A stretch of 43,220 nt of DNA from assembly GCA_020846145.1 (NCBI GenBank), contig JADLEL010000178.1:1-43220 (forward strand), given 5' to 3'. Of the stretch, positions 15,662 to 23,376 are shown piece by piece (positions within the stretch are counted from its first letter, which is position 1; every line of letters begins with the position of its first letter). This DNA is from Pirellulales bacterium (GTDB lineage Bacteria; Planctomycetota; Planctomycetia; Pirellulales; Thermoguttaceae). Below the pieces are notes generated by a model. The model did not search any database and was not told where the DNA came from. It was given only the letters and a program-made list of their open reading frames with translations. Made by a program: the position numbers and the translations under genes.

Positions 15662-16057
15662 TTACCAAATTTCGCAGAGCACTTCTCCGCCGAGTTTTCG
15701 TTGCCGCGCCTCGCGGTCGCTGATCACGCCGCGGCTGGTGCTGAGGATGAAGATCCCCAGCCCGCCGAGCACCGGCTTCAGCTTTTCGTAGCCGCAGTAA
15801 ACGCGGCGGCCCGGCTTGCTGATGCGGCGGATGCGGCGGATCACCAACTCCCCGTTGGGTCCGTACTTCAAATGCACGCGGAGTTGGCTGGACGGCTGGG
15901 CCGCCATCTCCTCCCAATCCCAGATATAGCCCTCGCGCTTGAGGACTTCCGCCAATCCGCGCTTCACCTTGGAGAGGGGAATATCGACGTGAGGCCGCTC
16001 GACGCGCACCGCGTTGCGGATGCGGGTCAACATGTCGGCGATGGGGTCGGTCATCAT
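15662..16057 (-). CDS. rpsH: Small ribosomal subunit protein S8 (uS8)
   Basis: The 131-residue protein has the N-terminus MMTDPIADMLTRIRNAVRVE and the C-terminal ILSTSRGVISDREARQRKLGGEVLCEIW, both highly diagnostic of S8. It is a primary 16S rRNA binder of the central domain. In enterobacteria it represses the spc operon, but no equivalent site can be claimed here. A second ATG directly follows the first, so the start may be 16054. The spacer 15551-15661 holds no recognisable element. Confidence 0.97.
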   Translation of the reverse strand: MMTDPIADMLTRIRNAVRVERPHVDIPLSKVKRGLAEVLKREGYIWDWEEMAAQPSSQLRVHLKYGPNGELVIRRIRRISKPGRRVYCGYEKLKPVLGGLGIFILSTSRGVISDREARQRKLGGEVLCEIW

Positions 16058-16072
16058 GTGTCTAGGGTCCCT

Positions 16073-16258
16073 TTACCAACTCGCCTTGCGAACGCCAGGA
16101 ATTACGCCTTGATCCGCTAATTTGCGGAAACAGATCCGGCAAATGCCGAATTTACGATAAACGGCGCGGGGCCGCCCGCATAAGCGGCAACGGCGAACGA
16201 TCCGCGTGGAAAACTTCGGTTTGCGGCGCGCCATCGCGATTTTCGATTTACTGGCCAT
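16073..16258 (-). CDS. rpsN: Small ribosomal subunit protein S14, zinc-binding type Z (uS14)
   Basis: The 61-residue protein is the short S14 type, with C24-x2-C27-x12-C40-x2-C43 and the sequence [20 protein letters not shown]. It keeps the C-terminal [17 protein letters not shown]. The gene starts 15 nt before rpsH on the same message. An alternative start at Met9 (MARRKPKF) would give a length nearer to most family members. Zinc binding is inferred from the four Cys. Confidence 0.97.
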   Translation of the reverse strand: MASKSKIAMARRKPKFSTRIVRRCRLCGRPRAVYRKFGICRICFRKLADQGVIPGVRKASW

Positions 16259-16305
16259 AAATGCTTGTAGTGCTTGATTTCAAAAGTCGATCCGTTCGTT
16301 TTCCC

Positions 16306-16327
16306 GTAGGTTATGCTTCGGCATAAC
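16306..16327. repeat. Single REP unit B5 (GTAG + GTTATGCTtcGGCATAAC)
   Basis: This is one half of the Family B pair: GTAG, then GTTATGCTTCGGCATAAC, with no inverted partner nearby. It lies in the rplE-rpsN spacer. Confidence 0.82.
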
Positions 16328-16366
16328 GCCGAGGGGGGCTGCGATTCGCTTGTCCCGCCCTGCATT

Positions 16367-16969
16367 TTACGCCGCCCGTAGCGGCATGCCGAAGAAGCGG
16401 AGCAACTCCCGCGCTTCGACGTCGCTCTCGGCGGTGGTGACCAAGGTAATGTTCATGCCCTGGTTGTAGGTGAACTTGTCCGGATTGATCTCGGGGAACA
16501 CCATTTGTTCGGTCAGGCCCAGGTTGTAATTGCCCCGCCCGTCGAAGGCCTCGGGATCCAATCCGCGGAAGTCGCGCACGCGGGGCAGGACGATCGACAC
16601 CAAGCGGTCGAAAAACTCGTACATCCGCCGCCCCCGAAGCGTAACCTTGCAGCCGATCGCCAGATTCTCCCGCAGCTTGAAGTTCGAGATCGCCTTCCGG
16701 CTCAAGCACACCAGCGGCTTTTGGCCGGTGATCTGCTTCATGACCTCGAGCGCTTCCTCCATGTACTTCTTCTCCCCGACCGCCTTGCCCACCCCCATAT
16801 TCACGACGATCTTCGTCAGCTTCGGCAGGGAGTGGCGGTTCGTGCGCCCGAATTGCGCGGCCAACTTGGGCAGGATCTCTTTTTCGTACTTCTCCAGCAA
16901 ACGCGGAACCGGCGCGGGAATCTCTTCCTTCGTCGCGGGTTCGGCGGCTTTGGCTTTTTTCGCGGACAT
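16367..16969 (-). CDS. rplE: Large ribosomal subunit protein L5 (uL5)
   Basis: The 200-residue protein has an Ala/Lys/Pro/Glu-rich N-terminal extension (about 1-20), then the L5 core: LPKLTKIVVNMGVGKAV, the tRNA/5S-binding loop TGQKPLVCLSRKAISNFKLR, the GCKVTLRGRRMYEFFDRLVS signature and DFRGLDPEAFDGRGNYNLGL. It holds 5S rRNA in the central protuberance. It lies between rplX and rpsN in standard order. Confidence 0.97.
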   Translation of the reverse strand: MSAKKAKAAEPATKEEIPAPVPRLLEKYEKEILPKLAAQFGRTNRHSLPKLTKIVVNMGVGKAVGEKKYMEEALEVMKQITGQKPLVCLSRKAISNFKLRENLAIGCKVTLRGRRMYEFFDRLVSIVLPRVRDFRGLDPEAFDGRGNYNLGLTEQMVFPEINPDKFTYNQGMNITLVTTAESDVEARELLRFFGMPLRAA

Positions 16970-16997
16970 GGTCGCTCACTATGGGTTTTGCATAGCG

Positions 16998-17086
16998 TAG
17001 GAAAGGTTTCCAACCTGTCGAATTGACGATCGGAGAAAAACTGTCCCGTTAAATTTATATTTTGACAGGTTGGAAACCTGTCCTAC
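16998..17086. repeat. REP pair C2 (GTAG + hairpin ... hairpin + CTAC) ending at the rplX stop
   Basis: GTAGGAAAGGTTTCCAACCT is mirrored by GACAGGTTGGAAACCTGTCC followed by TAC, across a loop of about 44 nt. The final CTA (17083-17085) is the TAG stop codon of rplX on the minus strand. Confidence 0.9.
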
Positions 17087-17430
17087 TTTTTCGCGTAGCG
17101 GGCCTTGGCGGGGGCGATCTGCCCGTTGCCGGCGCCGCACTTCTTGCAGTACCGCTCCTTCGAGCCGTCGCCGAGATGCCGCGCGCCGAAACGCGCCGCC
17201 GCGCCGCACGCCTGACACACCAGCTTGACGTTCGAGGCCGCCACCGGCATCTCTTTCGAGAGTTGGCCGCCCCGCGGATTGCGCTGGCTCTTGCGGACGT
17301 GCTTATAGACGCGGTTCGCGCCCTCGACCACGACCTTGCCGGTTTGCCGCACCACGCGCAACACCTTGCCGCGCGATCCGCGGTCCTCGCCGGAGATGAC
17401 TTCCACCGTATCGTTCGTTTTTATCCACAT
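17083..17430 (-). CDS. rplX: Large ribosomal subunit protein L24 (uL24) with C-terminal zinc ribbon
   Basis: The 115-residue protein starts [20 protein letters not shown], the KOW-motif start of L24, followed by GKVLRVVRQTGKVVVEGANR. The C-terminal half has C72-x2-C75 and C95-x2-C98, a zinc-ribbon form of the L24 tail. A longer frame reaches 17820 but overlaps rplN. ATG 17430 overlaps the rplN stop as TGATG, the normal coupling. The TAG stop lies in REP pair C2. Confidence 0.95.
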   Translation of the reverse strand: MWIKTNDTVEVISGEDRGSRGKVLRVVRQTGKVVVEGANRVYKHVRKSQRNPRGGQLSKEMPVAASNVKLVCQACGAAARFGARHLGDGSKERYCKKCGAGNGQIAPAKARYAKK

Positions 17431-17798
17431 CAGACCACCTCGGCGGCAAGACTCACGATCTTCATGAAATTGCGGTCTCGCAGTTCGCGCGCGACCGCGC
17501 CGAAAATGCGCGTCCCGCGGGGATTCTTTTCGTTGTCGATAATTACCGCGGCGTTGCCGTCGAAACGGACGTAACTGCCGTCGGCGCGGCGATTGGGAAA
17601 TCGCGTGCGCACGATCACCGCCCGGACGATCGCCCCCTTCTTGATGTCGCTGCCGGGGATCACGCTCCGCACGCTGCAGACCACGATGTCGCCCAAGCCG
17701 GCCGTGCGCCGACGCGAGCCGCCCAGCACCTTGAAACAATTCAGTTCCTTGGCGCCGGTGTTGTCGGCCACGTCGAGCAGGGTTTGCATCTGGATCAT
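17430..17798 (-). CDS. rplN: Large ribosomal subunit protein L14 (uL14)
   Basis: The 122-residue protein begins [20 protein letters not shown] and contains the L14 signature [20 protein letters not shown] and the C-terminal [20 protein letters not shown]. It lies at the 50S interface and contacts the 30S in bridge B8. Length and order (rpsQ-rplN-rplX) are standard. The stop overlaps the rplX start by one base. Confidence 0.98.
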   Translation of the reverse strand: MIQMQTLLDVADNTGAKELNCFKVLGGSRRRTAGLGDIVVCSVRSVIPGSDIKKGAIVRAVIVRTRFPNRRADGSYVRFDGNAAVIIDNEKNPRGTRIFGAVARELRDRNFMKIVSLAAEVV

Positions 17799-17875
17799 GA
17801 TTTCCGTCCGTTCGTCGCAAATGAGTTTCTATTTCGCCTCCGCCGGGCGCCGCTGCCGGCTCGTCCGGCAGGCTC

Positions 17876-17895
17876 GTAGGTTATGCTTGAGCATC
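17876..17895. repeat. Single REP unit B6 (GTAG + GTTATGCTtgAGCATCAC)
   Basis: A single, slightly decayed unit of Family B lies in the rplN-rpsQ spacer. It is preceded by a GC-rich stretch, 17840-17875, with small palindromes (GCCGGCTCGTCCGGCAGG). Confidence 0.75.
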
Positions 17896-17915
17896 ACGAT
17901 CTTCATCGCATCGAC

Positions 17916-18248
17916 CTAACTCGTCGTCGGCGTTGCTTCGGCCGCCGTCGCTTCCGTTTGCTGGTGCATCCGGGCGGCGGCCCGCAACGCGGTCAAATCG
18001 ACCAATTTGCCCTTCTCCACGACGCGCAGCAGCGTCCACCGCTTCGTCCTCGACAACGGCCGCGATTCCTGAATCTCCACCGTGTCGCCCGCCTGCGATT
18101 CGTTGTTCTCGTCGTGAACGTAGCAAACCGTCTTGCGGCGGATGTACTTGCCGTACCGCGGGTCCTTCACCAGCCGCGGAATTTCCACCCGCCTGGTCTT
18201 CAGGGTCTTATCGCTGACGACGACGCCGATTTCCTGTCGCTTGGCCAT
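17916..18248 (-). CDS. rpsQ: Small ribosomal subunit protein S17 (uS17)
   Basis: The 110-residue protein has the S17 OB-fold: [20 protein letters not shown] at residues 6-25, then [20 protein letters not shown], and [20 protein letters not shown] at about 54-73. A Thr/Ala-rich tail (about 94-110) extends beyond the family core. S17 binds 16S rRNA helices early in assembly. It lies between rpmC and rplN. Confidence 0.97.
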   Translation of the reverse strand: MAKRQEIGVVVSDKTLKTRRVEIPRLVKDPRYGKYIRRKTVCYVHDENNESQAGDTVEIQESRPLSRTKRWTLLRVVEKGKLVDLTALRAAARMHQQTEATAAEATPTTS

Positions 18249-18291
18249 GATTTTTTACCTTACGCGTTTTCGCTTGTCCGATCGTTCGCAA

Positions 18292-18504
18292 TCATCCCTC
18301 GGCTCGCTCGGCCTTCAAAGCCCGTTCCCGCTGCACCGTTTTAATCCGCGCGATCGATCGCCGCGATTTCAGCAACTCGCTCGGGGCGTCGAGCCGCTCG
18401 GTCTGCGACTGCACCTGAAGCCGAAAAAGGCCCTTCTGGGCGTCTTTCAGCGTGAGCTGCAAATGCTCGTCGCTCATGTCGCGGAGTTCTTTGGCTTTAT
18501 GCAT
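18292..18504 (-). CDS. rpmC: Large ribosomal subunit protein L29 (uL29)
   Basis: The 70-residue helical protein begins MHKAKELRDMSDEHLQLTLK and continues with the L29 motif LFRLQVQSQTERLDAPSELL and RRSIARIKTVQRER. It sits at the polypeptide exit tunnel rim and is part of the docking site for SRP and trigger factor together with L23. It lies between rplP and rpsQ as usual. Confidence 0.95.
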   Translation of the reverse strand: MHKAKELRDMSDEHLQLTLKDAQKGLFRLQVQSQTERLDAPSELLKSRRSIARIKTVQRERALKAERAEG

Positions 18505-18540
18505 GACTTACTGACCTCTTGAAAAACTCACGGGTGCGGG

Positions 18541-18621
18541 GTGCCATGCCCACGCTTGTCGTGGGCATGTTGGCTTTGTTTTCCCTCTCAACATGCCCAC
18601 GGCAAGCGTGGGCATGGCACC
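18541..18621. repeat. Family F inverted repeat (TGCCATGCCCACG ... CGTGGGCATGGCA)
   Basis: The outer arms GGTGCCATGCCCACGCTTG and CAAGCGTGGGCATGGCACC are near-perfect inverted repeats. The left arm is itself a hairpin, ATGCCCACGcttgtCGTGGGCAT, and the right contains ACATGCCCACGGC. It fills the spacer between rplP and rpmC. No second copy is visible in the window. Confidence 0.85.
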
Positions 18622-18632
18622 GATTTTCTCCT

Positions 18633-19049
18633 TTACATCGTGCGGCGGCGGATGAAGCGAACCTTGACGGGCATTTTGTGCGCCAAACGAGTGAAACACA
18701 TCCGCGCGGCTTCCTCGGAAATCCCCCCGATCTCGAACAACACCGTCCCCGGCTTGACCACCGCGGCCCAATACTCCGGCTCTCCTTTCCCCTTGCCCAT
18801 CCGGGTTTCCAAGGGAATCGAGGTGATCGGTTTGTGGGGAAACATGCGGATATAAAGCCGGCCTTCGGTGCGCAGGTATTGCTGCGCCGCGATCCGCCCG
18901 GCTTCGATGGTTTGCGCCGATACCCAACCGCCTTGAACGGTTTGCAGGCCGAAGTCGCCGAAGACGACCCGATTCCCGCGGGTGGCGTCACCTTTTATAC
19001 GTCCTCTTTGGCTTTTTCGGTGCTTGACTCGTTTTGGCATCAGCGCCAT
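18633..19049 (-). CDS. rplP: Large ribosomal subunit protein L16 (uL16)
   Basis: The 138-residue protein has the L16 features PKRVKHRKSQRGRIKGDATR near the start, then RLYIRMFPHKPITSIPLETR and RMGKGKGEPEYWAAVVKPGT. It helps position A-site tRNA. ATG 19049 (MALMPKR) has GAGGAC about 8 nt upstream; ATG 19040 is closer to other family members but lacks such a site. With 19049 the gene overlaps the end of rpsC by 62 nt, with 19040 by 53 nt. Either way this is a longer overlap than elsewhere in the operon. Confidence 0.95.
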   Translation of the reverse strand: MALMPKRVKHRKSQRGRIKGDATRGNRVVFGDFGLQTVQGGWVSAQTIEAGRIAAQQYLRTEGRLYIRMFPHKPITSIPLETRMGKGKGEPEYWAAVVKPGTVLFEIGGISEEAARMCFTRLAHKMPVKVRFIRRRTM

Positions 19050-19704
19050 CGGCGTCGTCCTCGCTATACGTGCCTTGATTGATCCATACTTGTACGCCGA
19101 GGTGACCTTGGGAGATCAGCGCTTCGGCGAATCCGTAATCGATTTTCGCCCGCAACGTGCTCAACGGCATCGAGCCGGAAATCTGCTTCTCGCGGCGCGA
19201 CATTTCCGCCCCGCCCAATCGGCCCGCCAACTGGATTTTGATCCCCTTCGCGCCGGCTTCCATCGTCTGCTCGATGGCCCGCTTCATCGTGCGGCGGAAA
19301 CCCGACCGCTTCTCCAACTGCTCCACGATGTCTTCCGCGACCAATTGCGCCACGATTTCGGGACGATTGATCTCTTCGATCTTGAGGTTGATCCGCCGTC
19401 CGGTCTTCTCCTGCAGTTCCTTTTGCAGTTCTTCCACGCGCTCTCCCTTGCGGCCGATCAAAATGCCCGGCCGGGCCGAAAACAAAACCACCTTCACCTC
19501 GTCGCGGGTGCGCTCGATCTCGATCTTCGCGATCGCGGGATAAACCGCCTTGCCGAACTTGTCCTTCTTCTTCTTGATGTAGTTGCGGATCTTTTGGTCT
19601 TCCACCAAAAGTTCGGAATACTCCTGCTTCGAGGCATACCAGCGGCTCTTCCAGCCGCACATGATGCCCGTGCGAAATCCAACGGGATTGACTTTTTGAC
19701 CCAT
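18988..19704 (-). CDS. rpsC: Small ribosomal subunit protein S3 (uS3)
   Basis: The 238-residue protein begins MGQKVNPVGFRTGIMCGWKS and has the KH-domain signature GILIGRKGERVEELQKELQE, then VAQLVAEDIVEQLEKRSGFR and the C-terminal domain RREKQISGSMPLSTLRAKID. It lines the mRNA entry channel with S4 and S5. The Ala/Asp/Lys/Pro-rich tail (about 212-238) is encoded in the region that overlaps rplP. Confidence 0.97.
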   Translation of the reverse strand: MGQKVNPVGFRTGIMCGWKSRWYASKQEYSELLVEDQKIRNYIKKKKDKFGKAVYPAIAKIEIERTRDEVKVVLFSARPGILIGRKGERVEELQKELQEKTGRRINLKIEEINRPEIVAQLVAEDIVEQLEKRSGFRRTMKRAIEQTMEAGAKGIKIQLAGRLGGAEMSRREKQISGSMPLSTLRAKIDYGFAEALISQGHLGVQVWINQGTYSEDDADGADAKTSQAPKKPKRTYKR

Positions 19705-19721
19705 GCTGCGGTTCTCTCGTT

Positions 19722-19822
19722 CAGCCCGGAGCCGGCGGCGACGGCGGGGCCTTTGGTTCTACGATAAACGTTTATCGGTCATTTCAGCCCAACGCCGTCG
19801 CCGTTGGCTCCGGGCTAAACGA
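19722..19822. repeat. Family E inverted repeat, copy 2 (AGCCCGGAGCC ... GGCTCCGGGCT)
   Basis: AGCCCGGAGCCGGCGGCGAC and GCCGTCGCCGTTGGCTCC followed by GGGCTAAACG repeat the arms of copy 1 at 3863-3970. Between them is a smaller AT-rich hairpin, GATAAACGTTTATC. It fills the rplV-rpsC spacer. Confidence 0.87.
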
Positions 19823-19830
19823 TCGTTGTC

Positions 19831-20157
19831 TTACTCCAACTCGACGCGAATGTGCGACATCCGCTTCTTGATCACCGACGCCATCCCGCGGGCGTGCGGC
19901 CGCATGCGCTTCATGATCGGTCCCTGATCGACCCGCGCGTCGATGACCGTCAGGCGGTGCAGGTTCGGCGCGCGCAAATCCTCGGCGTTCGCCAACGCGC
20001 TCTTCAACACTTTCTCCAGCATCCGCGCCCCGCGCTGGGGCTGATAGCGGAGAATCTTCAAGGCCGCGTCGGCCGATTTGCCGCGGATCAAGTCGGCGAG
20101 CGGACGAACTTTTCGGGCGCTGATCCGCGCCCCGCGATGTATTGCAAAATATCCCAT
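19831..20157 (-). CDS. rplV: Large ribosomal subunit protein L22 (uL22)
   Basis: The 108-residue protein has GARISARKVRPLADLIRGKS, the L22 start, then KVLKSALANAEDLRAPNLHR and the C-terminal hairpin region GPIMKRMRPHARGMASVIKK that extends into the exit tunnel. It is a little shorter than many L22 proteins at the N-terminus. It begins 2 nt after the rpsS stop, so it is translationally coupled. Confidence 0.97.
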   Translation of the reverse strand: MGYFAIHRGARISARKVRPLADLIRGKSADAALKILRYQPQRGARMLEKVLKSALANAEDLRAPNLHRLTVIDARVDQGPIMKRMRPHARGMASVIKKRMSHIRVELE

Positions 20158-20159
20158 GG

Positions 20160-20438
20160 CTACTCCGCTCCCTTTTTCGCCTTCCCGCCGTGCCCGCGGA
20201 AAATCCGCGTCGGCGCGAATTCGCCGAGCCGGTGGCCCACCATTTCTTCCGTCACGAACACCTTGATGTGCGCCTTGCCGTTGTGGACCAGGAAGGTGTG
20301 CCCGACGAATTCGGGAATGATGGTGCAGGCCCGCGCCCAGGTCTTGATCGGTTCTTTCGCGCCCGTCATGTTCTGCTTTTCCACTTTGAGGAAGAGCTTC
20401 GGATTGATGAACGGGCCTTTTTTCAGTGATCTACCCAT
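20160..20438 (-). CDS. rpsS: Small ribosomal subunit protein S19 (uS19)
   Basis: The 92-residue protein begins [20 protein letters not shown] and contains the S19 signature [20 protein letters not shown] followed by [20 protein letters not shown]. It binds the 16S 3' major domain and sits near S13 at the head of the 30S. The order rplB-rpsS-rplV is standard. Confidence 0.98.
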   Translation of the reverse strand: MGRSLKKGPFINPKLFLKVEKQNMTGAKEPIKTWARACTIIPEFVGHTFLVHNGKAHIKVFVTEEMVGHRLGEFAPTRIFRGHGGKAKKGAE

Positions 20439-20521
20439 GCTGGCGCCTTTTTAATTCGTCATCGTCGGGGAAATGATTTTGGAGACTGACAATTGCCGCT
20501 CCAGAAATTCTGCGTTCCCGC

Positions 20522-20563
20522 TCCCTGTTCCCTGTAACCCGTCCCCTGTAACCTGTCCCCTTA
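20522..20563. repeat. Heptamer array H10 (CCCTGTA) ending at the rplB stop codon
   Basis: CCCTGTT, CCCTGTA, ACCCGTC, CCCTGTA, ACCTGTC and CCC run in 7-nt steps, then TTA at 20561-20563, which is the complement of the TAA stop of rplB. The array lies in the rplB-rpsS spacer. The rest of that spacer (20439-20521) shows nothing else. Confidence 0.85.
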
Positions 20564-21418
20564 CCTTAACTTCAACTGCCCGTAACGCCGCGAGCGGCGG
20601 CGGCGGACGATTGCCTTGTTCGATGCCTTGCCGCGCTTCCGGGTCGAGCCGCCCTTCGCTAACTGGCCCCACGGGCTGACCGGATGACGTCCGCCCTTCG
20701 TCCGCCCTTCGCCGCCGCCGTGGGGATGATCGATCGGATTCATCGCCGTCCCGCGAACGTGCGGCCGCTTGCCCATCCAACGTTTGCGGCCGGCCTTCCC
20801 CAACACGATCGCCATGTGTTCCGAATTGCCCACCACCCCGATCGTCGCGCGGCAAGCCGCCGGCACCCGCCGAATCTCGCCCGACGGCAGATTGATCTGC
20901 GCCCAGTCGGCGTCCCGCGCGGCCAACGAGGCCTTATTGCCCGCCGAACGGCATAATGCGCCGCCGCGGCCGGGTTGCATTTCGATATTGTGGATATTCA
21001 TGCCCAGAGGGATATTGCCCAACGGAAGGCAATTTCCCACGGTCGCGGGCGCATCCGGTCCGCTCGACAATTGGTCGCCGGCCTTCAATCCTTCGGGAGC
21101 GAGAATGTATCGCTTTTCGCCGTCCGCGTAATGCAGCAGGGCGATCCGCGCGCTGCGGTTCGGATCGTATTGGATCGAATGCACCTTCGCCGGGATGCCG
21201 TCCTTGTCGCGGCGGAAGTCGATCAACCGGTACTGCTGCTTGTGCCCGCCCCCGCGATGCCGCGAGGTGATAACTCCTTGGTTGTTGCGCCCCCCCTTCT
21301 TCCGCTTGCGAACCAGCAAACCTTTTACCCGCTTGGCGCCGGGCGTGAGCTCGGCGAAGTCGCTCACCGTCGCTCCGCGGCGGCCCGGCGTGGTCGGATT
21401 GTAACGTCGAATTCCCAT
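20561..21418 (-). CDS. rplB: Large ribosomal subunit protein L2 (uL2)
   Basis: The 285-residue protein begins [20 protein letters not shown] and contains the RNA-binding [20 protein letters not shown], the conserved SH3-like core and the catalytic-centre loop [20 protein letters not shown] with the invariant His near the peptidyl transferase centre. It is nearly full family length. Its TAA stop coincides with array H10. It follows rplW, 15 nt downstream of its stop. Confidence 0.98.
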   Translation of the reverse strand: MGIRRYNPTTPGRRGATVSDFAELTPGAKRVKGLLVRKRKKGGRNNQGVITSRHRGGGHKQQYRLIDFRRDKDGIPAKVHSIQYDPNRSARIALLHYADGEKRYILAPEGLKAGDQLSSGPDAPATVGNCLPLGNIPLGMNIHNIEMQPGRGGALCRSAGNKASLAARDADWAQINLPSGEIRRVPAACRATIGVVGNSEHMAIVLGKAGRKRWMGKRPHVRGTAMNPIDHPHGGGEGRTKGGRHPVSPWGQLAKGGSTRKRGKASNKAIVRRRRSRRYGQLKLR

Positions 21419-21433
21419 TATACCGTGCTCGTT

Positions 21434-21745
21434 TTAGAAGAAATTGATGCGATGTTCCGGATCGAGCTTCACGATGGCCTTCTTCCAAACCTTGGTGCTG
21501 CCTTCCCGCGCCTTGAAACGCCGCGTTTTGCCCTTGCGGTTCAACGTGTTCACGCTCACGACCTTCACGTCGAACAGCGATTCCACCGCCCGCCGCACGT
21601 CGTCCTTGCCCGCCAGCGCATTGACTTCGAAGGCGTAGGCGTTGTAGCGGTTCGCCTTATGCAGCCCCTTCTCCGTCACCAGCGGACGCAGAAGTATCTG
21701 ATGCGGCTCCAACGACAGGTTCGTTTTCGTCAGGTCTCGTGCCAT
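21434..21745 (-). CDS. rplW: Large ribosomal subunit protein L23 (uL23)
   Basis: The 103-residue protein has the L23 motifs HQILLRPLVTEKGLHKANRY and YAFEVNALAGKDDVRRAVES, then a second basic loop, VNTLNRKGKTRRFKAREGST. It sits at the exit tunnel and is the docking site for trigger factor and SRP. It lies between rplD and rplB as usual. Confidence 0.96.
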   Translation of the reverse strand: MARDLTKTNLSLEPHQILLRPLVTEKGLHKANRYNAYAFEVNALAGKDDVRRAVESLFDVKVVSVNTLNRKGKTRRFKAREGSTKVWKKAIVKLDPEHRINFF

Positions 21746-21759
21746 TGCTCGTCTCCATC

Positions 21760-21840
21760 GTAGGACAGGTTTTCAACCTGTCATTTGAAGCAGGTTGAAT
21801 TCCGCCCGGTCTCTCGCGACAGATTGGAAATCCGTCCTAC
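21760..21840. repeat. REP pair C3 (GTAG + GACAGGTT hairpin ... GATTGGAAATCCGTCCTAC)
   Basis: GTAGGACAGGTTTTCAACCT starts the element. After about 30 nt the inverted partner GACAGATTGGAAATCCGTCC followed by TAC closes it. It lies in the rplW-rplD spacer, and its right half matches the degenerate half of C1. Confidence 0.87.
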
Positions 21841-21846
21841 AATCAA

Positions 21847-22485
21847 CTATTTCGGTTTTCCGGCGGCCTTCGCCCGGAACGCGTCCAAGGCGGCGGTGGT
21901 CATCAGCAATTTGTGCGGATGGAGCACGCTCAGCGCGTTCAAATCCATCACCGGGGAAACCGACACGTGCGCCAGGTTGCGGATGCTCTTGTACACGTTG
22001 GGATCGTGGTTTTCGATCGCGACCATCAACCGGGCGCCGCCCAACTTCAAGTTCTTCAAAATCGCCGCAGCCTCTTTGGTCTTGGGCCGCTCGAACGAAA
22101 GCTTGTCGATCAACACCACCTCGTCGTCCAGGATTCTTGAGGCAATCGCCATGCGCGTGGCCAGTTTGATCGCCTTTTTCGTCAGCCGGTAGGACCAGTC
22201 GCGGGGCCGCCGAGGATGGATGTCGCCGCCGCCGCGCCGGATGCCGCTGGTGCGCGAACCGGCCCGCGCGTTCCCCGTCCCCTTCTGACGATACATCTTC
22301 TTCGTGGTGCCGGCGACTTCCGAACGGCCCTTGGTCTTCACCGTGCCCAAACGACGGTTCGCCTGATACATTACCACGGCGTCGTGCAGCAACTGCTTGC
22401 TGATGCGCGGAGCCAACTCGGCCGGATCGATCTCGTATCGGCCGACCTCCGCTCCCACAGAATCGTAAACGGGCAAACTGACCAT
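21847..22485 (-). CDS. rplD: Large ribosomal subunit protein L4 (uL4)
   Basis: The 212-residue protein has the L4 tunnel-loop signature GTKK...YRQKGTGNARAGSRTSGIRR at about residues 60-84. It continues with HPRRPRDWSYRLTKKAIKLA and the C-terminal fold with LMVAIENHDPNVYKSIRNLA. In enterobacteria L4 also represses its own operon; nothing here shows that. It lies between rplC and rplW. Confidence 0.97.
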   Translation of the reverse strand: MVSLPVYDSVGAEVGRYEIDPAELAPRISKQLLHDAVVMYQANRRLGTVKTKGRSEVAGTTKKMYRQKGTGNARAGSRTSGIRRGGGDIHPRRPRDWSYRLTKKAIKLATRMAIASRILDDEVVLIDKLSFERPKTKEAAAILKNLKLGGARLMVAIENHDPNVYKSIRNLAHVSVSPVMDLNALSVLHPHKLLMTTAALDAFRAKAAGKPK

Positions 22486-22491
22486 GGTAAA

Positions 22492-22512
22492 GTTTTCAGT
22501 TTTCAGTTTTCA
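22492..22512. repeat. Heptamer array H11a (GTTTTCA x3)
   Basis: Three exact copies of GTTTTCA lie directly upstream (in minus-strand terms) of the rplD start at 22485. Together with H11b they fill the rplC-rplD spacer. Confidence 0.85.
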
Positions 22513-22517
22513 CTTCA

Positions 22518-22555
22518 CTAATTCCTAGCCCCTCGCCCCTTACCCCTAATCCCTA
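22518..22555. repeat. Heptamer array H11b (CTAATTC, CTAGCCC, CTCGCCC ...) ending at the rplC stop
   Basis: CTAATTC, CTAGCCC, CTCGCCC, CTTACCC and CTAATCC are in strict 7-nt register and end in CTAC. The CTA at 22553-22555 is the complement of the TAG stop codon of rplC. Confidence 0.87.
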
Positions 22556-23239
22556 CAATTTATTCGTGCCGCGAATTATGACGTACCCGCCGTTCGGGCC
22601 GGGAACCGCGCCGTGCACCAGCAAGAGGTTGTTCTCGACATCCACGCGGGCAACCTTGATATTCCGAATGGTGCAGCGTTCGTTCCCGTAATGGCCCGCC
22701 ATCCTGGTCCCCTTATCGACGCGGCCGGGATCGGTGTTCCGGCCGATGGAACCGGCATGCCGATGCACTTTTTTCACGCCGTGAGAGGCCCGCTGGCCGG
22801 CGAAGTTGTGCCGCTTCATTACGCCCGTGAAACCGCGGCCTTTGGTGATGCCGACCACATCGACGGCCTTGACTTCGGCAAAGATATCGACCTTCACTTG
22901 CTGGCCGACTTGCAGCCCTTCGGGCTTGACGCGGAATTCGCGGATGAAACGCTGCGGCTCGCAATCGGGCTTGGGACCCGCTTCCACTCCCGCCGCCGCG
23001 CGGCGCTTTTGACGTTTGCTATCGAGTTTGGCCACCTGACCGCGAGCACTGCGACTGGCAAGACGACGAGGCTTGTCCAAATACCCCAACTGCACGGCTT
23101 CGTAGCCGTCCCGAGCCTCGGTTTTGATCTGCAGGACATGGCACGGCCCCGCCTGAATGACGGTTACCGGAACCGCTTGGCCGGTCTGGTCGTAGATTTG
23201 TGTCATCCCGACCTTGCGGCCGAGTAATCCTGTTGCCAT
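22553..23239 (-). CDS. rplC: Large ribosomal subunit protein L3 (uL3)
   Basis: The 228-residue protein begins MATGLLGRKVGMTQIYDQTG and contains the L3 loop KGRGFTGVMKRHNFAGQRAS and HGVKKVHRHAGSIGRNTDPG, reaching toward the peptidyl transferase centre, and the C-terminal GPNGGYVIIRGTNKL. It starts 50S assembly. A Lys/Arg-rich insertion (LDSKRQKRRAAAGVEAGP, about 71-88) lies in the first half. It follows rpsJ. The TAG stop lies in array H11b. Confidence 0.97.
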   Translation of the reverse strand: MATGLLGRKVGMTQIYDQTGQAVPVTVIQAGPCHVLQIKTEARDGYEAVQLGYLDKPRRLASRSARGQVAKLDSKRQKRRAAAGVEAGPKPDCEPQRFIREFRVKPEGLQVGQQVKVDIFAEVKAVDVVGITKGRGFTGVMKRHNFAGQRASHGVKKVHRHAGSIGRNTDPGRVDKGTRMAGHYGNERCTIRNIKVARVDVENNLLLVHGAVPGPNGGYVIIRGTNKL

Positions 23240-23320
23240 CGTTCTTGCCTTTGCTGCTCGCTCGAAGGGATATCCAACTTGAAGCCGGAATTACCCGTCG
23301 TGCTTCCAGTGCATATTGTT

Positions 23321-23354
23321 TTGGTCTTAGGTCTTGGGACTTGGCTCTTGGCGG
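23321..23354. repeat. Heptamer array H12 (TTGGTCT, TAGGTCT, TGGGACT, TGGCTCT)
   Basis: Four 7-nt units, TTGGTCT, TAGGTCT, TGGGACT and TGGCTCT, then TGGCGG. The unit is the same as in array H14 between purH and trpC (GGTCTTG, shifted by one phase). It lies in the rpsJ-rplC spacer. Confidence 0.85.
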
Positions 23355-23376
23355 ACCGTACAACCTTTTCGCTCTC

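Noticed and set aside
17083..17820. A 245-residue reading of rplX that would start at 17820
   Set aside because: The extra N-terminus is antisense-like filler overlapping rplN; L24 starts at 17430 with a TGATG coupling to rplN.
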